A DNA stretch of 64,000 nucleotides from Steromphala cineraria (GCA_916613615.1 OU744731.1:17578328-17642327), one strand, 5' to 3'. Counted from the first letter of the stretch, positions 32,253 through 61,200 are shown. The notes: generated by a model not told the origin, from the letters alone. Numbers and translations: made by a program.

Positions 32253-33765
32253 ATATATATATAGACTAATATACTCATGTGCAGAGCATGGTAGTAGGAA
32301 GTTATAATATATGCATTCTTCGTTAGAGTTAAACATTAGCCTACTATACATTGTCAGCTGATATAAGTGTTTCATTTATACAGTTCTGTTTCTATTGATT
32401 TTTTCATTCAAGTTACTAATTACATATTCTAACCTTAGCATTCTAGTTATTTCATACTATTTTGTTTTAGATATTCAGATTATTATTCCCACTTCTATTT
32501 GATAGTTGTTATTTGTAAACTTTCTTTTGACTTTGTTGGTTCCATCTTTGTATAGTTCAGTGGATAAATGTTTTGCTGTATCTACCATGCATGTACTAGA
32601 CAGTTAACACTTATAACTATTTTATTGATAATTTTATCCTTTGAATAAAATTTATATAGAATTTAGAAGCCTTTTGTATGTGTAACCATGCAATGAACAT
32701 AAATTTGCTTGAAATTTGTTTAAAGGACATACTTTTGTGTGACCGGGTAAGTGAGGTGTGGATGTTGCTAACGAAAGAGAGAAAATAATATTAGGAAACA
32801 GAAGGGAAGAAATCCCGAGTGACAGATAGACAGCAGAATCTTAAAGGGAAAGTCCTATCAGGGTATTTTTGTGTGGAAATTCAAGAGTTCTTCCCTGTTT
32901 ATACTTACATATAATTATTACTTGTTCTAGATTAAACAAATGACAAAGAATAGAATGCATCACTGCGTCCTCTTAAATTTTGTTTCCACAAAAAATACCC
33001 CGATAGAACTGTCTCTTTAAATGGATCATATCTTATTATCTCTCAAACTAAAATGTGTTTGCTTTTTGTATTCATGATATTATAGACAAAATCTCATAAA
33101 CAAGATCCCATAGGATATTTTATTACCTGACATTGTAAAAAAACTAGCAAGTAGAGTTCTTGAAATGTCAATAATTATTTATAAAAAGAATGTACATATA
33201 TCTACATTTGCAACTGTCATATAGAAATTAAAGTGATAGGGTTATAAAGAATAAATTAGACACACCATGAGACGTTTTTGATTTTGGCAGAGCTTTAAAG
33301 CAGAAAGTAAACATGTAAGTTCTAAAGTATTCCAACATGAAAAACACCAACGTTATATAAATTTTGGCATTGAACTTGGGTGTCACAACCACACGAGAGA
33401 CAAAGTGATAAAGTAGATCAGTTACATGTCCTGGAAGTATTAAAGTGATTGGTTCACCTAACAAAAGAAATTTAATTCCAGAATTTAATTCCAGAAGTTA
33501 TCCAATATCAATCTATGAATTGATTATTTAACAAATTTAGAAAGATCACTTTGCAACCATTGAACAAAAAAAATCGCATTGAACATCAGACAACTAGGAC
33601 TGCATCAATGCACTAGATTTATCATTATAGTACTGTATTTGTCATACACAGAAAGTTGAGTTCGTTATTGCAAGTGTTACTTTGTACAAACTATCTCACA
33701 TGAATATAAATATCTATGTATCACAATAATTTATGCATCACATATTTCTAAGTTTGAACCACTTG

Positions 33766-48782
<15,017 letters not shown>

Positions 48783-51319
48783 TTGGGATCAGCCCATAAC
48801 AGTTTGTTTTGATTCGTCAATAATGAAAACCGAAGATAAAGTTTCATTTAACAAAACAGCATAACTTTCAAACGAGAATCACAGTGGATTTAAATGAAGC
48901 GTACACTCACCCACGCTAGTGTACTCTGTACTGTAACTGTAAATACTAGCCGGTTCATATGATTATGTTGTTCAATGCTCACTTCTTTCGTTTTTGTTTG
49001 TTTTGAAAATAATAAATAGCTTATGCGGAAAAGAAAGTCTTGAGTCTACAGGATTGTTAGGTGTGAGGAAACCTAAAAACCAAAACCGTATGAATAACAT
49101 ACGCTAAAACATTATTTATCTTCTGAAATAATATTAATATCTTCAAATTTCCCTCTCCTGACAGAAAAGGGGAGATAACTTATCTAAGCCACATATGTCA
49201 ATAAAAAAACACACACAAGACAGCAAAATCGGAATGCTAAGGTCAAACATATATTTGGTTATTAAGTAAGATAATATGCAGGTAGCTTCTAAATTCATAG
49301 CACATAAATCCAAAAGAATATTTCATATAATCACGATTTCTTGTTTTCTTTTGATGTAGGGGATGCATTATAAGCAACTCCATACAGAGTTGTGATGTGA
49401 GGAGTTTGTAGGTCAAGGTAGCAGAAGCGCTTGTAAAATCTTCAGAAGTATTTTTTTGTACAAATCCTGTGGAAACTTTTGTCATTGGCTTTAATTTGAT
49501 CTCATCATGGTTATTATGGTGATATATTTAGGTCTAGGGTTTGGTCACCAAATCCAAAATCTAAAATCAATATCCCAATGTTGTGATGAAGTTGGTTCAC
49601 CTGGTTCAGCTTATTATTACTAATAATAGCATATTAATGATAACAAATGATTTGCTTATCATTAAGATTATTACATTGTGTATTTTAGTGCGGTTTCATA
49701 TTATTGTTTTTCTTTAATCTGTGCTATTTTTATCAGTAAATAGCAAACAATAACTCTTTCATAAGCTAGATATTTACAGCTACACTGTAAAATAAAGAGT
49801 TGGTTTTAAAGTGTGTATTGATAAATAAAGTGTTTAGGGTCAAGTTCCACAGCGTTTGCAGACTTTGCGAGTTTGTTCTTGTGATGTCATTGTGATCTCT
49901 TATCCAGCTTCAACTTCAAGAGCAGTAATAACATTTTGCTTTGCCGCAACACATTTATTTAACTCTGCTTTTAAAAATCAATTTCTTCATGTGAACTTTT
50001 CAAACCAACCTTTGCTACTAAGTTTTGACAGTGTGAGCATCAAGTAAATTATTATTTATTGAACTTTTGTATCCTGCTCAAGAACTTTTCAAAGCAACCT
50101 TTCGCTTCTAACTTTTGACAATGTGAGCATCCAGTAAATTAATATTTATTGAACTGTTGTATCCTGCTCCAGAAAAGATTAATAAATGTACACGGAAAGA
50201 CTTAATGAAACATTTAGAAAACCTTCTGATGTCTCATGTCCTTATTTGACCTGCCTTTTTAAGTATAGTGCGGTAAAACATTTTCCCTAAAATCTGTTGA
50301 TATCTTCTAAAAAAACAATAGGCAAAGGAAGACAATTAAATTCCATAATATCTTTGTAGTGTTGACGGATATGGAGGTTTGATAAGCTTGTCTTGACCCC
50401 CCTCTAGAAATCTGGACTGACTAGCCAACAAGGTTATTCTCTTATATATCCTACTACATCATCATAAATGAATCCTTGGATAGTCAAATGCACAAAATGG
50501 CTCTCTGATTACCAAGCAAATTGAAATAACTCTGATACAGCAATATTAACATGGGTAGAGAAATTTGGTTTCAGACTAACAAGCCAGATAAATCTTGAAT
50601 TACCATTTAACAGCATCATGAGGCAATGCTGCATTAGAGTATGGTAGGACTTGCCCAAATTACAAAAGATGGCATCCTATGCTGTCATAATTGATTCATG
50701 GGAGGAGGGTCCAAAAATTGAACCAATCTTGGAAATTAAACCAAAAGTCTGATCACCCTTTGAACAACACTTTGAATATGATATAGAGGATATCTGTCTT
50801 TTCTTGACTAATACAATGTTTATCCAAATGAGTGAGGTAGAAAGTTTATATTTTCACAAGGGACAGCCACAAATGAAACTTTTTAACTTTTCTACCTTAT
50901 GAGATGAGATAAACATTGTATTTGTAATGAGTTGACAGATATTCTATTTATTATATGATGAAACACTACACTATAAACGACCAATTTCACATTAAACGAC
51001 CAATTTCACATTAAACGACCGCTTGGACTAGCCTGTCGCCAAGGTAACAGTGTGACATCATATGAGAATGTCAGACCATTGTTTCATGACGCCAAACTTC
51101 TGAACGTCAAGCCTGGATACGTCACAACACTTTTCATAAGATGGATATCATGGTGTGTCACACCAGCTCAGCTCATGAGAACTTTGATTGAACTTCCATT
51201 GATAAAGCTTGAAAAAGTGATAACACATGCATAGTTTCCCTTTCTTTTTTTTTGATGGTTTTATTTACAAATCTATATAACACAAACACACAAACATCTT
51301 CACACTGGAAACCCTTGTG
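48783..51319. other. Intergenic region between HELQ 5' end and MRPS18C 3' end
   Basis: It should contain the HELQ promoter and 5' UTR close to 48783-48960, but no TATA box or other core element stands out. At 49996-50173 an about 89-bp unit is repeated twice (shared gtatcctgctc and gacagtgtgagcatc). Near 50969-51020 the short unit aacgaccaatttcacatta is repeated. No gene is supported. Confidence 0.55.
51260..51265 (-). promoter_or_regulatory. Candidate MRPS18C polyadenylation signal
   Basis: AATAAA on the minus strand, about 55 nt after the MRPS18C stop codon. This is a short but plausible 3' UTR for a small housekeeping gene. Confidence 0.55.
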
Positions 51320-54300
51320 TCACTTCTTCATTGGACCATATGGATCAAACAGCTTAGGATCCTGCATGTAATTGGGGTCCTTGTTCATATATGCCATGTA
51401 CCCTGAAAGAAAAATGAGCTTGTGATAAAACAGGGCTAGAGCAAATAATGATTTTGCTATTGGGTTTATACAATAAAATAACAATGATGTTTGAATCCTA
51501 GGATTTGTGAAGAGTACCCTCCAGACATTGAAAAGCTGAAGGAGTTTTGAACAGAGATCAGAAGAAATATGTAATATATATTGTCATTTATTACTTTTAA
51601 AGTGACCGGTCATTGTTGTTTTGCCAATAATGTCTGATGTAAATGTGAAACCATTATTTGCTTTTGTACATGCACCAATGACCTACAAAACTGATAAACT
51701 TTTTAATTTGATCAATGTCAATGAAAACGATTTTTAGCCCCTGCAATTCACTTTGAACAGATTGATTAGAGAATTGACTTGGATTTTAGTATATAATTGA
51801 ACAAATAACTTCAATGATCACCTAGTATTCTGCTTCTCTTGATCAGGTGAGCTATTCTCTTCTGCATAGGAATACAGAGTCCCGTAACACGTCGACCGTA
51901 GATACGCCCGGTATACGGGGAGACAAACTGACTTAGAAGCCGGATATTCTGGAAAAGAGAGCTTAAATGAATAAAAGAGGCAAAAGACATTAAACCCTCA
52001 AGTATGCACTTGCTTAGCTATAAGATCATTCACAGATTGCTTTTACTGTTTTCATTGTTTCATATCATCAATGGGTACCATTGACCTGAATTTTTGAAAC
52101 AGAAATAATACAACAAACCCAGAAACCAATCTGCAATAGTAAACAAATAAAAGTACCGAGGGTACAGAAGCTCACCTTAAAATGAATGATGTGGTAAAAT
52201 GGTTTAATTATACATGTAACCATCTTTTATATAATTGATTATGGCTGCCATCATGATTTTTTTATCTTTTAAAATACTAGTCTTCTTTTGGAAACCACTA
52301 GAGCTTGAACAAACATTAATACACGAATGATATAATCATGATAAGTTAACAAGCAGTAGGTTTTTGTATAACTTTTTTGTATATCTAATTATCTATGGCT
52401 GAAATGGTGACCATCTTGTCCTTTTTAATCTTCAAAATGCTACTTTTATGTGGGCATCCGTATTAATTTCATTATGATATCTTGATTGGTTTAGGTGTAT
52501 CCATTTAAATGTCATTCATTACTTACAGGATGGTGGGCACTTACATTTGTTTTGTAGTGAATCATTAATATGATTTCAAGATTATTTCACTGATGGTTAT
52601 GCTGCATGGGATATTGAGAATCCCAAAAGTACAGATTTTTCAAGGAAAATGAATGACTGATTGAGAGGAAAGTCATAAACACAGCAATGCATAAGACACG
52701 TTTATTTTGTTCACATAATATTTACATATCAAGTGACCATGAGATGTCTTTCATTAAAGTATCAATTTATTTAACACTCATACAGTACTATAATGGTAAA
52801 CATTTTTGCATTGTCAAATCAACAGAGAGATATGACAAATCAAATTTCCTTACTTTTCTTACTAAACCCTTTTCGATTTTCATCTGCATATTTATTCCAC
52901 ATCAACTTATCATGTAGATTGCTAAACACAAAGCTTATTGTAGACAAGTTTTGTGTAAGTTGTTATTCTTAGAAAGAACATATCACGTACTGTCATGAGA
53001 ATACAAGTCCATAACTTTTATTGCATACACATGGGCCATGGCCATATAGCATAACGCTCTACCATATCAATTGGGTCAGGTTGATTATGCAACAGACTAG
53101 CAGCTGCCACTGTGATGCTAGCAGCCTGCCTTGGGATGTGTATTAGACAGGATAGTGGAATATCTGAACTCTGGTTGACCCCTTATGTGTGGTATTTAAA
53201 GGAATATAAGGGAGATACCATTGTTTAAAATTTAACATGTTTAATGTGATTTGGTTTTTGCAGCTAGTTGCCATAAACATTTTAAACAAATTAATCAATT
53301 ATGTTTGTCTTTCATCTTAATTTTTTTTAGAATCACTTAAAAATGTAGAACAACTTGCACGACAATCTTAAATATTCCATATTAAAGATAATATTATGAT
53401 TAGTAAGTTCAAATTAGAAAATTTATATGGTGCCAGTGATCACTTGATGAAAGCTTAAAATTTAATAATAATGATGTGTCATCTGCAGCTGAAAAGTCAA
53501 TATGGCTGCTATTGCGGCCATCTTGGATTCTCAAAACTGAAACATCTACCTTTCTGTGCGGAATCACTAAAAGTATAACATACTACAATATAAAAATGAT
53601 ATCTAGATTGGTTTAGGAGAAATAGTCTTTGTCATGAAATCTAATTTAAAATTCAATATGGCTGCCATGGCGGCCATATTGGATTCTCAAAACTTTAACG
53701 TCTACCTTTCTGTGCGGAATCACCATAGGTATAACATACTACAATTTCAGAATGATATCTGTATTCGTTTAGAAGGAGTAGTCTTTTTCATGAAATCTAA
53801 TTGAAAATTCAATATGGCTGTCATGGCGGCCATCTTGGATTCTCAAAACTGAAACGTCTACCTTTCTGTGAGGAATCACCATGGGTAAAACATACTACAA
53901 TTTCAGAATGATATTTGTATTCATTTAGAAGGAGTAGTCTTTTTCATGAAATCTAATTGAAAATTCAATATGGCTGTCATGGCGGCCATCTTGGATTCTC
54001 AAAACTGAAACGTCTACCTTTCTGTGAGGAATCACAATGGGTATAACATACTACAATTTCAGAATGATATCTGAATTAGTTAAGGAGGAGTAGTTTTTTC
54101 CGTGAAAGTTTACGGACGGACGGACGGACGGACAGACGGACGAAGCGCCATGACATAAGCTCACATTTACTTTGTAAAGGTGAGCTAAAAACTAGGAGAT
54201 AAACAATTTGTCCAAATAATTTTCATGAATTATTTGTAGCAGATCAATGTTTGATCTATTTACTGTAACAGTGGTCTTCCAGTGGGGTGTTTTAACACCA

Positions 54301-56626
54301 TCCCAATTGAGGGCAGGATAGCACATGAAAGGTCATCAGGACGACCTCTCACACTATCAACAGTATGACCATATATAAAATCTGTTGACTGGCTGGCCTC
54401 TTTTCTGCACTACACAAGCAGTCATGATATCAGTCTTATTAAAATTAGCTTAATTCTTAATTCTTAGGAATAAAGTTTTAGAATATTAACTCTATTGAGA
54501 ATCGAACTTGTTATTTCGATAAGCCCTCTCCAAAGAGTTGACTGCAGCCCCATAGGTAGCATGTCCTTACGCTTACTCAGCTAACCAATCACAAGCCGCC
54601 GACAAAAACCTTCGGTATCAGCTAGGGGCAAGTAACTCCTGTTAACCAGGCTTTGAACATGATCAACGCTAGCAGTCTTATAAGCGAGACAATGTGATTG
54701 GCAAACAACATGCGAGGTACGGGAGTGAGGCCAGACCTAGTTTAGAGGATTTCATATCTCTGTACAGTTAATACTTTGAATATTTTGTTCCTCGCAACTA
54801 GGCTGAATTTAATCAGACTGCTGTGATATAAGTGAAAAACTCTTCAAAGCAGCTTTCTATTCAATAATTTTACTATTCAATTATTCAATGTTCATTTACT
54901 ATTCAATGATTCAATGTTCATTTACTATTCAATAATTCAATAATCATTTACTTTTAAATAATTAAAAAAACATTCACTATTCACTTATTCAATAATCATT
55001 TACTATCATCACTACTAATTATCCCTTTTTATTCATAAGCTTAAGTGTTATGCTAAGAAATTAAAGGAATTATTGAAATTGTTTATGTGTGTTCATTGTT
55101 TCCGCTACCTTCCAGTTGATATCCACATTCTTCTCACACAGGAGGCAGCGTTTGTACTTCTTCTTGAATGGGTCTACCATATCAGGGTGTGGCTGAAAGG
55201 TACAATCAGAAGATCAGGAAAATTATTATATAATGTAATAATTAAAACCACAATCATGTGAAAAATGGTTGTATATTAATGATCTGATCATTTCACTTTT
55301 TTAACAAAAGTGGCCGATTCATATAAATGATTATTTAATGAAAAAAATTTAAAAATTGAAATATATAAACATAGAACATAGACAGAATTTATAAATTCAG
55401 CTTCCTTATTCTGGTACACGTCACACAAGCCACTCCATTGTAGGAAAAAAAGCTGATGAATTTTCATGAATTTTTACATCACTTCTTTAATCAGTGACTA
55501 TTATTCATTATTCAATGTAAAATTTAGGAAATTTCATGTTATTTTAAAAAATGTATATGTGTTCTCATAAGTTATATCCCTAATGTTTCAAACCTGTGAA
55601 AATATGTGATATCATTAATTGCAAACAGTAAACAATGCTAAGGTGATGCAATCAAAATTTGTTTTACAACAATTTATTATTGAATTTTTAAGTTACTTTT
55701 GGGGTTATCATTGAATTTATAAATTCAAATTATTAAAAGTTTCTTACCATGTCCCCATCCATCTCTTCTATCATTTCTTTCACAAGATCTGGATTGAACT
55801 GTTGAGCATAAACAGATTTGACTGATTGTGACACTGCTTGTTGTTCACCTGCCACGCCCCCTTCTAAAGGCTCCCTTCCATCCTTATCAGATTGGCTTTG
55901 TGTACATAGCGTCTGGGATGGAACTATTCCTGGGAACAAAAGATAAACATCTAAAGATATCATTTATAACTGTATCTGACCTGTAACAATACACAACATA
56001 ATTCATGAAACCTTTCAATACTTTTCCATTAAAAGTTTAAAGTTCATTTACAAGTACACCAGCACCTTGTCAGTTAAGAAGGAGGAGACACGTCACACGG
56101 ACGCAATTTTTGAAGATTTGATTAATGCTTGTATTGTCCAGGTGGTATTTCTGTTGCAGGATATTTTTTTTAATTCTTGTATTCATGGTACAAAGGTGTA
56201 TAGTGGACACAGTAGCATATCAGGATTACAAATATGTCCTTAAAGGGATATTTTGGCAGGATTCTTGTCTGGTCGAGTTACATGTAACATAATAAATAAG
56301 CTTGATCTTTGCCTGATTGATATCAGGGTAATTGTAGGAGCTAAGCTGACAGTCAATACACTGGTTTAGCAGGATGCATACTGTGACATAAGTAATAATT
56401 GCTGCAACATGTGATGAACAACTTTTTAGGTAAAATGTCTTTCCAATGCACTTGTGCCTTGCAAATCTGCCTTATTGCAAAGTGCATACAGATATTAACA
56501 GCGTTTGATGAAAAGACGTATACCCTACCTACCCATTACTCCCTGTCTGATTGTCTTATTAAAAACATGACGAATGCTCCAACTAAGACGACCGACCGGC
56601 ACCTGCATGGTCAAGGGCGCAGCCAT
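51320..56626 (-). CDS. MRPS18C: Mitochondrial ribosomal protein S18C (bS18m), complete
   Basis: Five exons in transcript order: 56626-56533, 55929-55748, 55192-55109, 51948-51822, 51402-51320; 570 nt, 189 aa, all in frame. The N-terminus (MAAPLTMQVPVGRLSWSIRH) is rich in Arg and lacks acidic residues, as in a mitochondrial targeting peptide. A low-complexity Gln/Ser/Glu segment follows. The S18 core carries a CxxC pair (YKRCLLCEKNVD), then NIRLLSQFVSPYTGRIYGRR and VTGLCIPMQKRIAHLIKRSR. The GYMAYMNKDPNYMQDPKLF tail favours S18C over S18A and S18B. It is a component of the small mitoribosomal subunit. The first exon is short and its ATG choice rests on the targeting-peptide composition and phase fit. 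Confidence 0.92.
52150..54190. repeat. Composite repeat with 155-bp tandem units, MRPS18C intron 3
   Basis: Four tandem units of about 155-156 bp start at about 53498, 53653, 53809 and 53964 with tcaatatggctg variants. They share gcggccatcttggattctca and acgtctacctttctgtg. The array ends in a ggac repeat (about 54113-54146). The block is bracketed by agctcacctt near 52168 and aaaggtgagct near 54176, an inverted pair, suggesting one larger element. The layout is reminiscent of widespread bivalve/gastropod intron repeats. Confidence 0.8.
54855..55015 (+). repeat. Short tandem repeat (ttcaatgttcatttactatt)
   Basis: Irregular 20-30-bp units of attcaatgttcatttacta and attcaataatcatttact. Simple low-complexity expansion in the MRPS18C intron, no coding content. 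Confidence 0.7.
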
Positions 56627-58190
56627 GTTACATCTCTGCAGCAAATGATAACAAAACTCACAATATTTTGAAAAAATATAAACTACAAGTCAGATCAAAT
56701 GAATAGTTGCATAAGATACTCCGATATATTATTTATGGTTACCCCATTCCCTTTATTACGTATAAAATCAAATATTTACTGCGAGTCTGTGGTGTTTACA
56801 AAATGGCTGCCTGTCTACCAAAATAGTTGGAAAGAATGACTGGGAGCTTGTCATCCGAAAAGAATATGAAATTCCATAAGATCATCGTTTGTACTTGATT
56901 CCCAAAAGCTAAAATTGGGTAATTACAGTTTTATTGAAGCTGTATCAATTGACAATGTTGATTTTCAAGACAACTAATAAACTATAAAACCCAAAGGCAC
57001 CTTTTTTTTTATTGACACCAGTGGAACCAGTGTTTTCGTAGACAAAACGTGTTCGTAGATAAATAAAACGGTGGGTTCGTAGACAGTGAAAATATAATTT
57101 TTTTTTACACAATATATATGTTTTTTATAATTTAATTATGTTTTTTATGTTTATTAGTAAGTACAGTTAACTGGTGAGTATATGATTTTTTAAATCCAAA
57201 ACAGCCCACAATACTGGGGGAAAACGGCTTCCAATACAAGCAAAAGTTTGTAAAATAAACATTTTTAAACAAACAAATATTACATATAAGAATAAGATAC
57301 AAAGGTAAAGTACAAATATTTAACAAAATATGTTCTGCGATGAAGCAAGCATATCCTATGTTAGACGATGTATGCTCGCCATGACTATCTCTGGCAAAGG
57401 AGCGTAGGGGAGCTACCGAGGCGAGCATGATCGTCTAATCCTATGTTTACCTTGATGTCTGAATGTTTTATTAATATCATTAGTAGCATAGTTGATCGTT
57501 ACTCATATATAGTATTTGATTCAATTGTAACTTTGTTCTTTCCTTTACCATTCATTGTGAAACGAGTTGCTTTTCATGTGCAAACGTAATAGTTAATAAA
57601 CGTTTAAAAAACTCAATCGATCATTAAATAGTAAATATTCAAACTTTGATAGAATAAACATGATAAATATAAACATTACAATAAACAACAAGAAGTATTG
57701 TAACAAACCGATCATTCAAATCCATCACAATACACCAATACATGAGGGATCATTTCTTACCATAGCATATTAATAGATTATATGACATTTTATCATTAGT
57801 CTTGTTTAAAATTTGTAATTGCAATTAAGATTTAATTTATTGCCCATTTATCAAGTGTCTATGAACCTAACCGTCAAAATGTCTACGAACCCACCGATAT
57901 TTCTGTCTACGAACCCCCCGTGTCTATAATAAAACACCTACACCCGACACAACAATATTAGATTAACAATTAGAGATAATAGCCAATGTTCCCTTTTATT
58001 TGAATGTATGATTAACTTAGTTACAAATCAATGTTGTTGGTTTTTTTTTAGGAAATAGTTGTTTTAATTTTTATTAATCTCTGTTTGATCCACTGCTAAT
58101 AATGGTTGAAATATTGACCAAATCACTCCCTCATTCTCTGAGTGACTGTGAAAATGAAATTCAAGATGATTCCTTTCAATTGATTTCAGC
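56627..58190. other. Divergent intergenic region between MRPS18C and ELMOD3
   Basis: MRPS18C starts leftward at 56626 and ELMOD3 coding starts rightward at 58203, so promoters of both are expected here. A non-coding first exon of ELMOD3 must lie upstream of the acceptor at 58188-58189, but I cannot place it. More than half of the interval is a TIR-like element (57009-57930). Confidence 0.5.
57009..57930. mobile_element. Probable non-autonomous DNA element with repeated termini
   Basis: Each end has about three copies of a ttcgtagaca-type motif in inverted orientation. Left: ttttcgtagaca, gttcgtagata and ggtgggttcgtagaca (57032-57086). Right: tgtctatgaacc, tgtctacgaacccacc and tgtctacgaacccccc (57856-57921). 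The AT-rich interior has no ORF but holds a second inverted repeat at 57362-57438 (ttagacgatgtatgctcgcc and ggcgagcatgatcgtctaa). Confidence 0.75.
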
Positions 58191-58202
58191 TCCTACAAGA
58201 AC

Positions 58203-61200
58203 ATGTCAATGGATCTCATCGAAGGTGATCTGGAGACATCGGGCCCAGTTGAACTTGATCAGCTACAGTTTGACCTACAATGTGACACAGAGAATATTGA
58301 TGTAAACAGAGAAGATGAATCGGAACCGTCCGCCTTAAGTTCCCTGATTCCTCTCAGTGACAATAACACAGGACATGCACAGCATGAAGATGAAACACAG
58401 CCTTCAGAGAAACCATCAGAACTTAATGACATCTGTGATCAAAATCTGTTCTCACTTCCTGATGTTGTCCCTGAGCCCTTGAAGGATAATGCTGAAGGTG
58501 CTCCAATATCTTTGAGTGAACCAGATGTTTCGGATGCTCATGATCCAATATTTTTAGTCGAACCCAATGTGCTGGGCGCATTTAATGGTGTTGCTGAATC
58601 TGTGCCATTGTCATTAGGCGACCAAGATGGGGATACGTTAAAACTATCTGATGATTGTGAGAAACAGCTTGATGAAATCAAAACTGAAGACACCAAGTTT
58701 GAGTCGAAGGATTTTCAGGTAAGCTATCAATGTTGGAGATTAAGCAAAATGTTTTAAACAGTAACTTCTCTGAGCATGAATGATTTTTTTTAAATTACCG
58801 CACTACTTTTTTATGTGAGTTATTTCATACAATTTTGTACAGTGATCTATTTGTCAAACCTTATTCTCCAGTTAAAAATTATTCTATATATAAATTAATA
58901 AGATACATTTGTATGTTGAAAAATATTAATGTTAATCTCAATGAGTAAATCCATAGGTTGATGACATAAGATTTCATAATCTGTTCTACAGATTCCTTTC
59001 CAAGAAAGTGTCAAATCTTTGAAGGATGTATTAATTGAGACTAGTTCAGTGCCTGAAAATACTCGACAATTGGGTCCCCAAAATAAGGAAGAAGAAACAA
59101 AGGATGATTCTGAATCCGAATTTGAGGATGAATATGCCGAACAAGACATTGTTGAGAAAAGTGAATCAGATTCAGGCTCTGAATTTGAAGTTCCCGAAAG
59201 ACCAAATAAAAGCTCAGAACCAAAGCCGTCCATCACTAACGTGGAAAACAAGTTACAAGTTGAAAGAAAAGACGAAGCCTCTATCCCGTCCACTTGTTCA
59301 TCAGCCCCGTCCATTCAGTCAACAACTGATTCATCCTCACAAAATGCTACATCCCAAAATCTGCCTTTGACTATTTCTCAAAAGGACCCTGCCACAACAG
59401 AAGATGATTCGAAGATAAAGGTCAACAGCTTGATTCCGTCCCCAAAACCTTCTAGTGGTGAGCCAGTAGCAACAGTTGCTGGAGTTGTCTCCCCTTTTCC
59501 AAACACAAACCATCGAGGTCAGGTGAGAAATATTTATTGTTTAATTGTTTTCATTATAGTTTCCTATTCCAAGATACGTTTACTCTATCACTGAATGGTC
59601 AGATTTATTATGGTGTATTTAGAGAGGAATTTCAACAAGATTAGTGCATACCGTAAGTGTTACCTTTTAAGCCGAGTAGGTTTTCTTTTCAGACTTCCAT
59701 TGCAAAGCTTGAGTTAATTGTAATCACTATGGTAACCTTAATTCATTGGTAGAGAGTGGCAATTAAGTTGAGCTTTTTAAAGGTTGTTTTATAAAAGAAT
59801 GCCCTGGTCTCGATAGAATTATGGGCCTTCAATCAACATGTGTGAAAATGTCAACAGGGAATTCATAATCAAAACAATCCCTACAATTGATGTTATATCA
59901 GTTATTAATATACTGGTACTGTTTTCCAAAGTCTTAAAAAATTTTAGCAGTCTAAGTACCGGTAAGTGACAACGATGAGTCGATGACACAAGTCAATTTC
60001 TTTTTAATTGAAATTAAATATTTTCTCAGTGTTACTGTTACTAACTTGCTTCTATATGTTACTAACATTTGCCTTTCAAAATTGTACTTCCATCCACCAC
60101 TTTTAAAATCCATATAAAACATGTGAATATATATTGCACATAACTTGCATAAAGTATTGATGACAAGGGTACTTTTGTTTAGTTTTGTTTTTGTACTGAC
60201 CTTCATGTGTTTCAGTATTATCTGTTTTTGTTTGGTTTTAGGGAGTGTTTAAAACCTCTGAAGATTGGGAAAATGTAACAACTATTCAAGCAGGTAAATA
60301 AATTGGATACCTTTGATAATAATTTTCAAATTACCAGTACAACCTCTTTACAAATCTTCGTTCAACCATTCAAGTTCATAAATATGCTGACAGTTTCTGG
60401 ACTTTCAAACATTCAAAATCTTGTTGTATTTTAGCCAATTAAAATCTAAAAGATTACTTAAGGATTTTGATTTTGACCCATACACACTTTAAAAAATTTT
60501 GGTAAAAAAAAATCCTAATTTTGTTTTCAGAATTTGCTGACAAGGACAAAGGGGAAGGTAATGCTAAATATTTATGATTAACCAGGGTTTTGGTCAAGGG
60601 TCATGGTGGTGATAATATAATCAGTACACCATCTCATCTATATTTATTTGAGGTCTCCTCAAAACTAGAAAACTACTTTTGACAGTTCACGGTTTGACAA
60701 ATTTCATTCACTTGTATCTTGCTGCAATGTGTCCCTGTCTTGGACTTTTCATATGCAATAGATTCAAGCAATCTGTGCTCCCAAAAGCATAATCAGATTC
60801 CAATAGCTTTTTAGCCTAGTTGCTGATTTGCTGGAGTGCAAAGACCACCAGACTCAGTGCTAAAACACTAGAGACTCAAAGTTACGAGTGGAAAGTTCTA
60901 CTGGGCACTGGAACATCCGAGGTATTGCTACTCTTATGGTCTTGAAAATTTGGGAAGATTTCAGATGTTTCAGACATTATTCTTAGATATGAGTTATTAC
61001 CTTTTGTGTAAACATTGAATCGCTAAATCGCTGGGCTGGCAGATTCTCATTTGGCCTCTAGATTTTTTTATCTGAAACATAGACACAGGGTATATATAAG
61101 CTGATTCCCCTGTTTGACCCCTAATGTCTGGTTTCAAATTTCCTTCTTGTAAGAGTTTAATGTGAAGTTACTGTATATTCCTCGACAGGTGTGAGTGCTC

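Larger units (their letters stand above)
29953..33765. other. Convergent intergenic region between PARP14-like and HELQ
   Basis: The two genes end tail to tail here. The region should hold both 3' UTRs, but their ends are not decidable by eye. Candidate poly(A) signals are AATAAA near 31221 (plus strand) and near 33118-33123 (minus strand). Apart from the MITE-like repeats listed separately I see no coding potential. Confidence 0.55.

Noticed and set aside
54113..54146. CRISPR-like or coding repeat
   Set aside because: A simple GGAC microsatellite at the tail of a tandem repeat; no spacers and no frame.
51320..56626. MRPS18A or MRPS18B
   Set aside because: The short core with CLLCEKNVD, SPYTGRIYGRR and the KDPNYMQDPKLF tail fits the S18C paralogue better.
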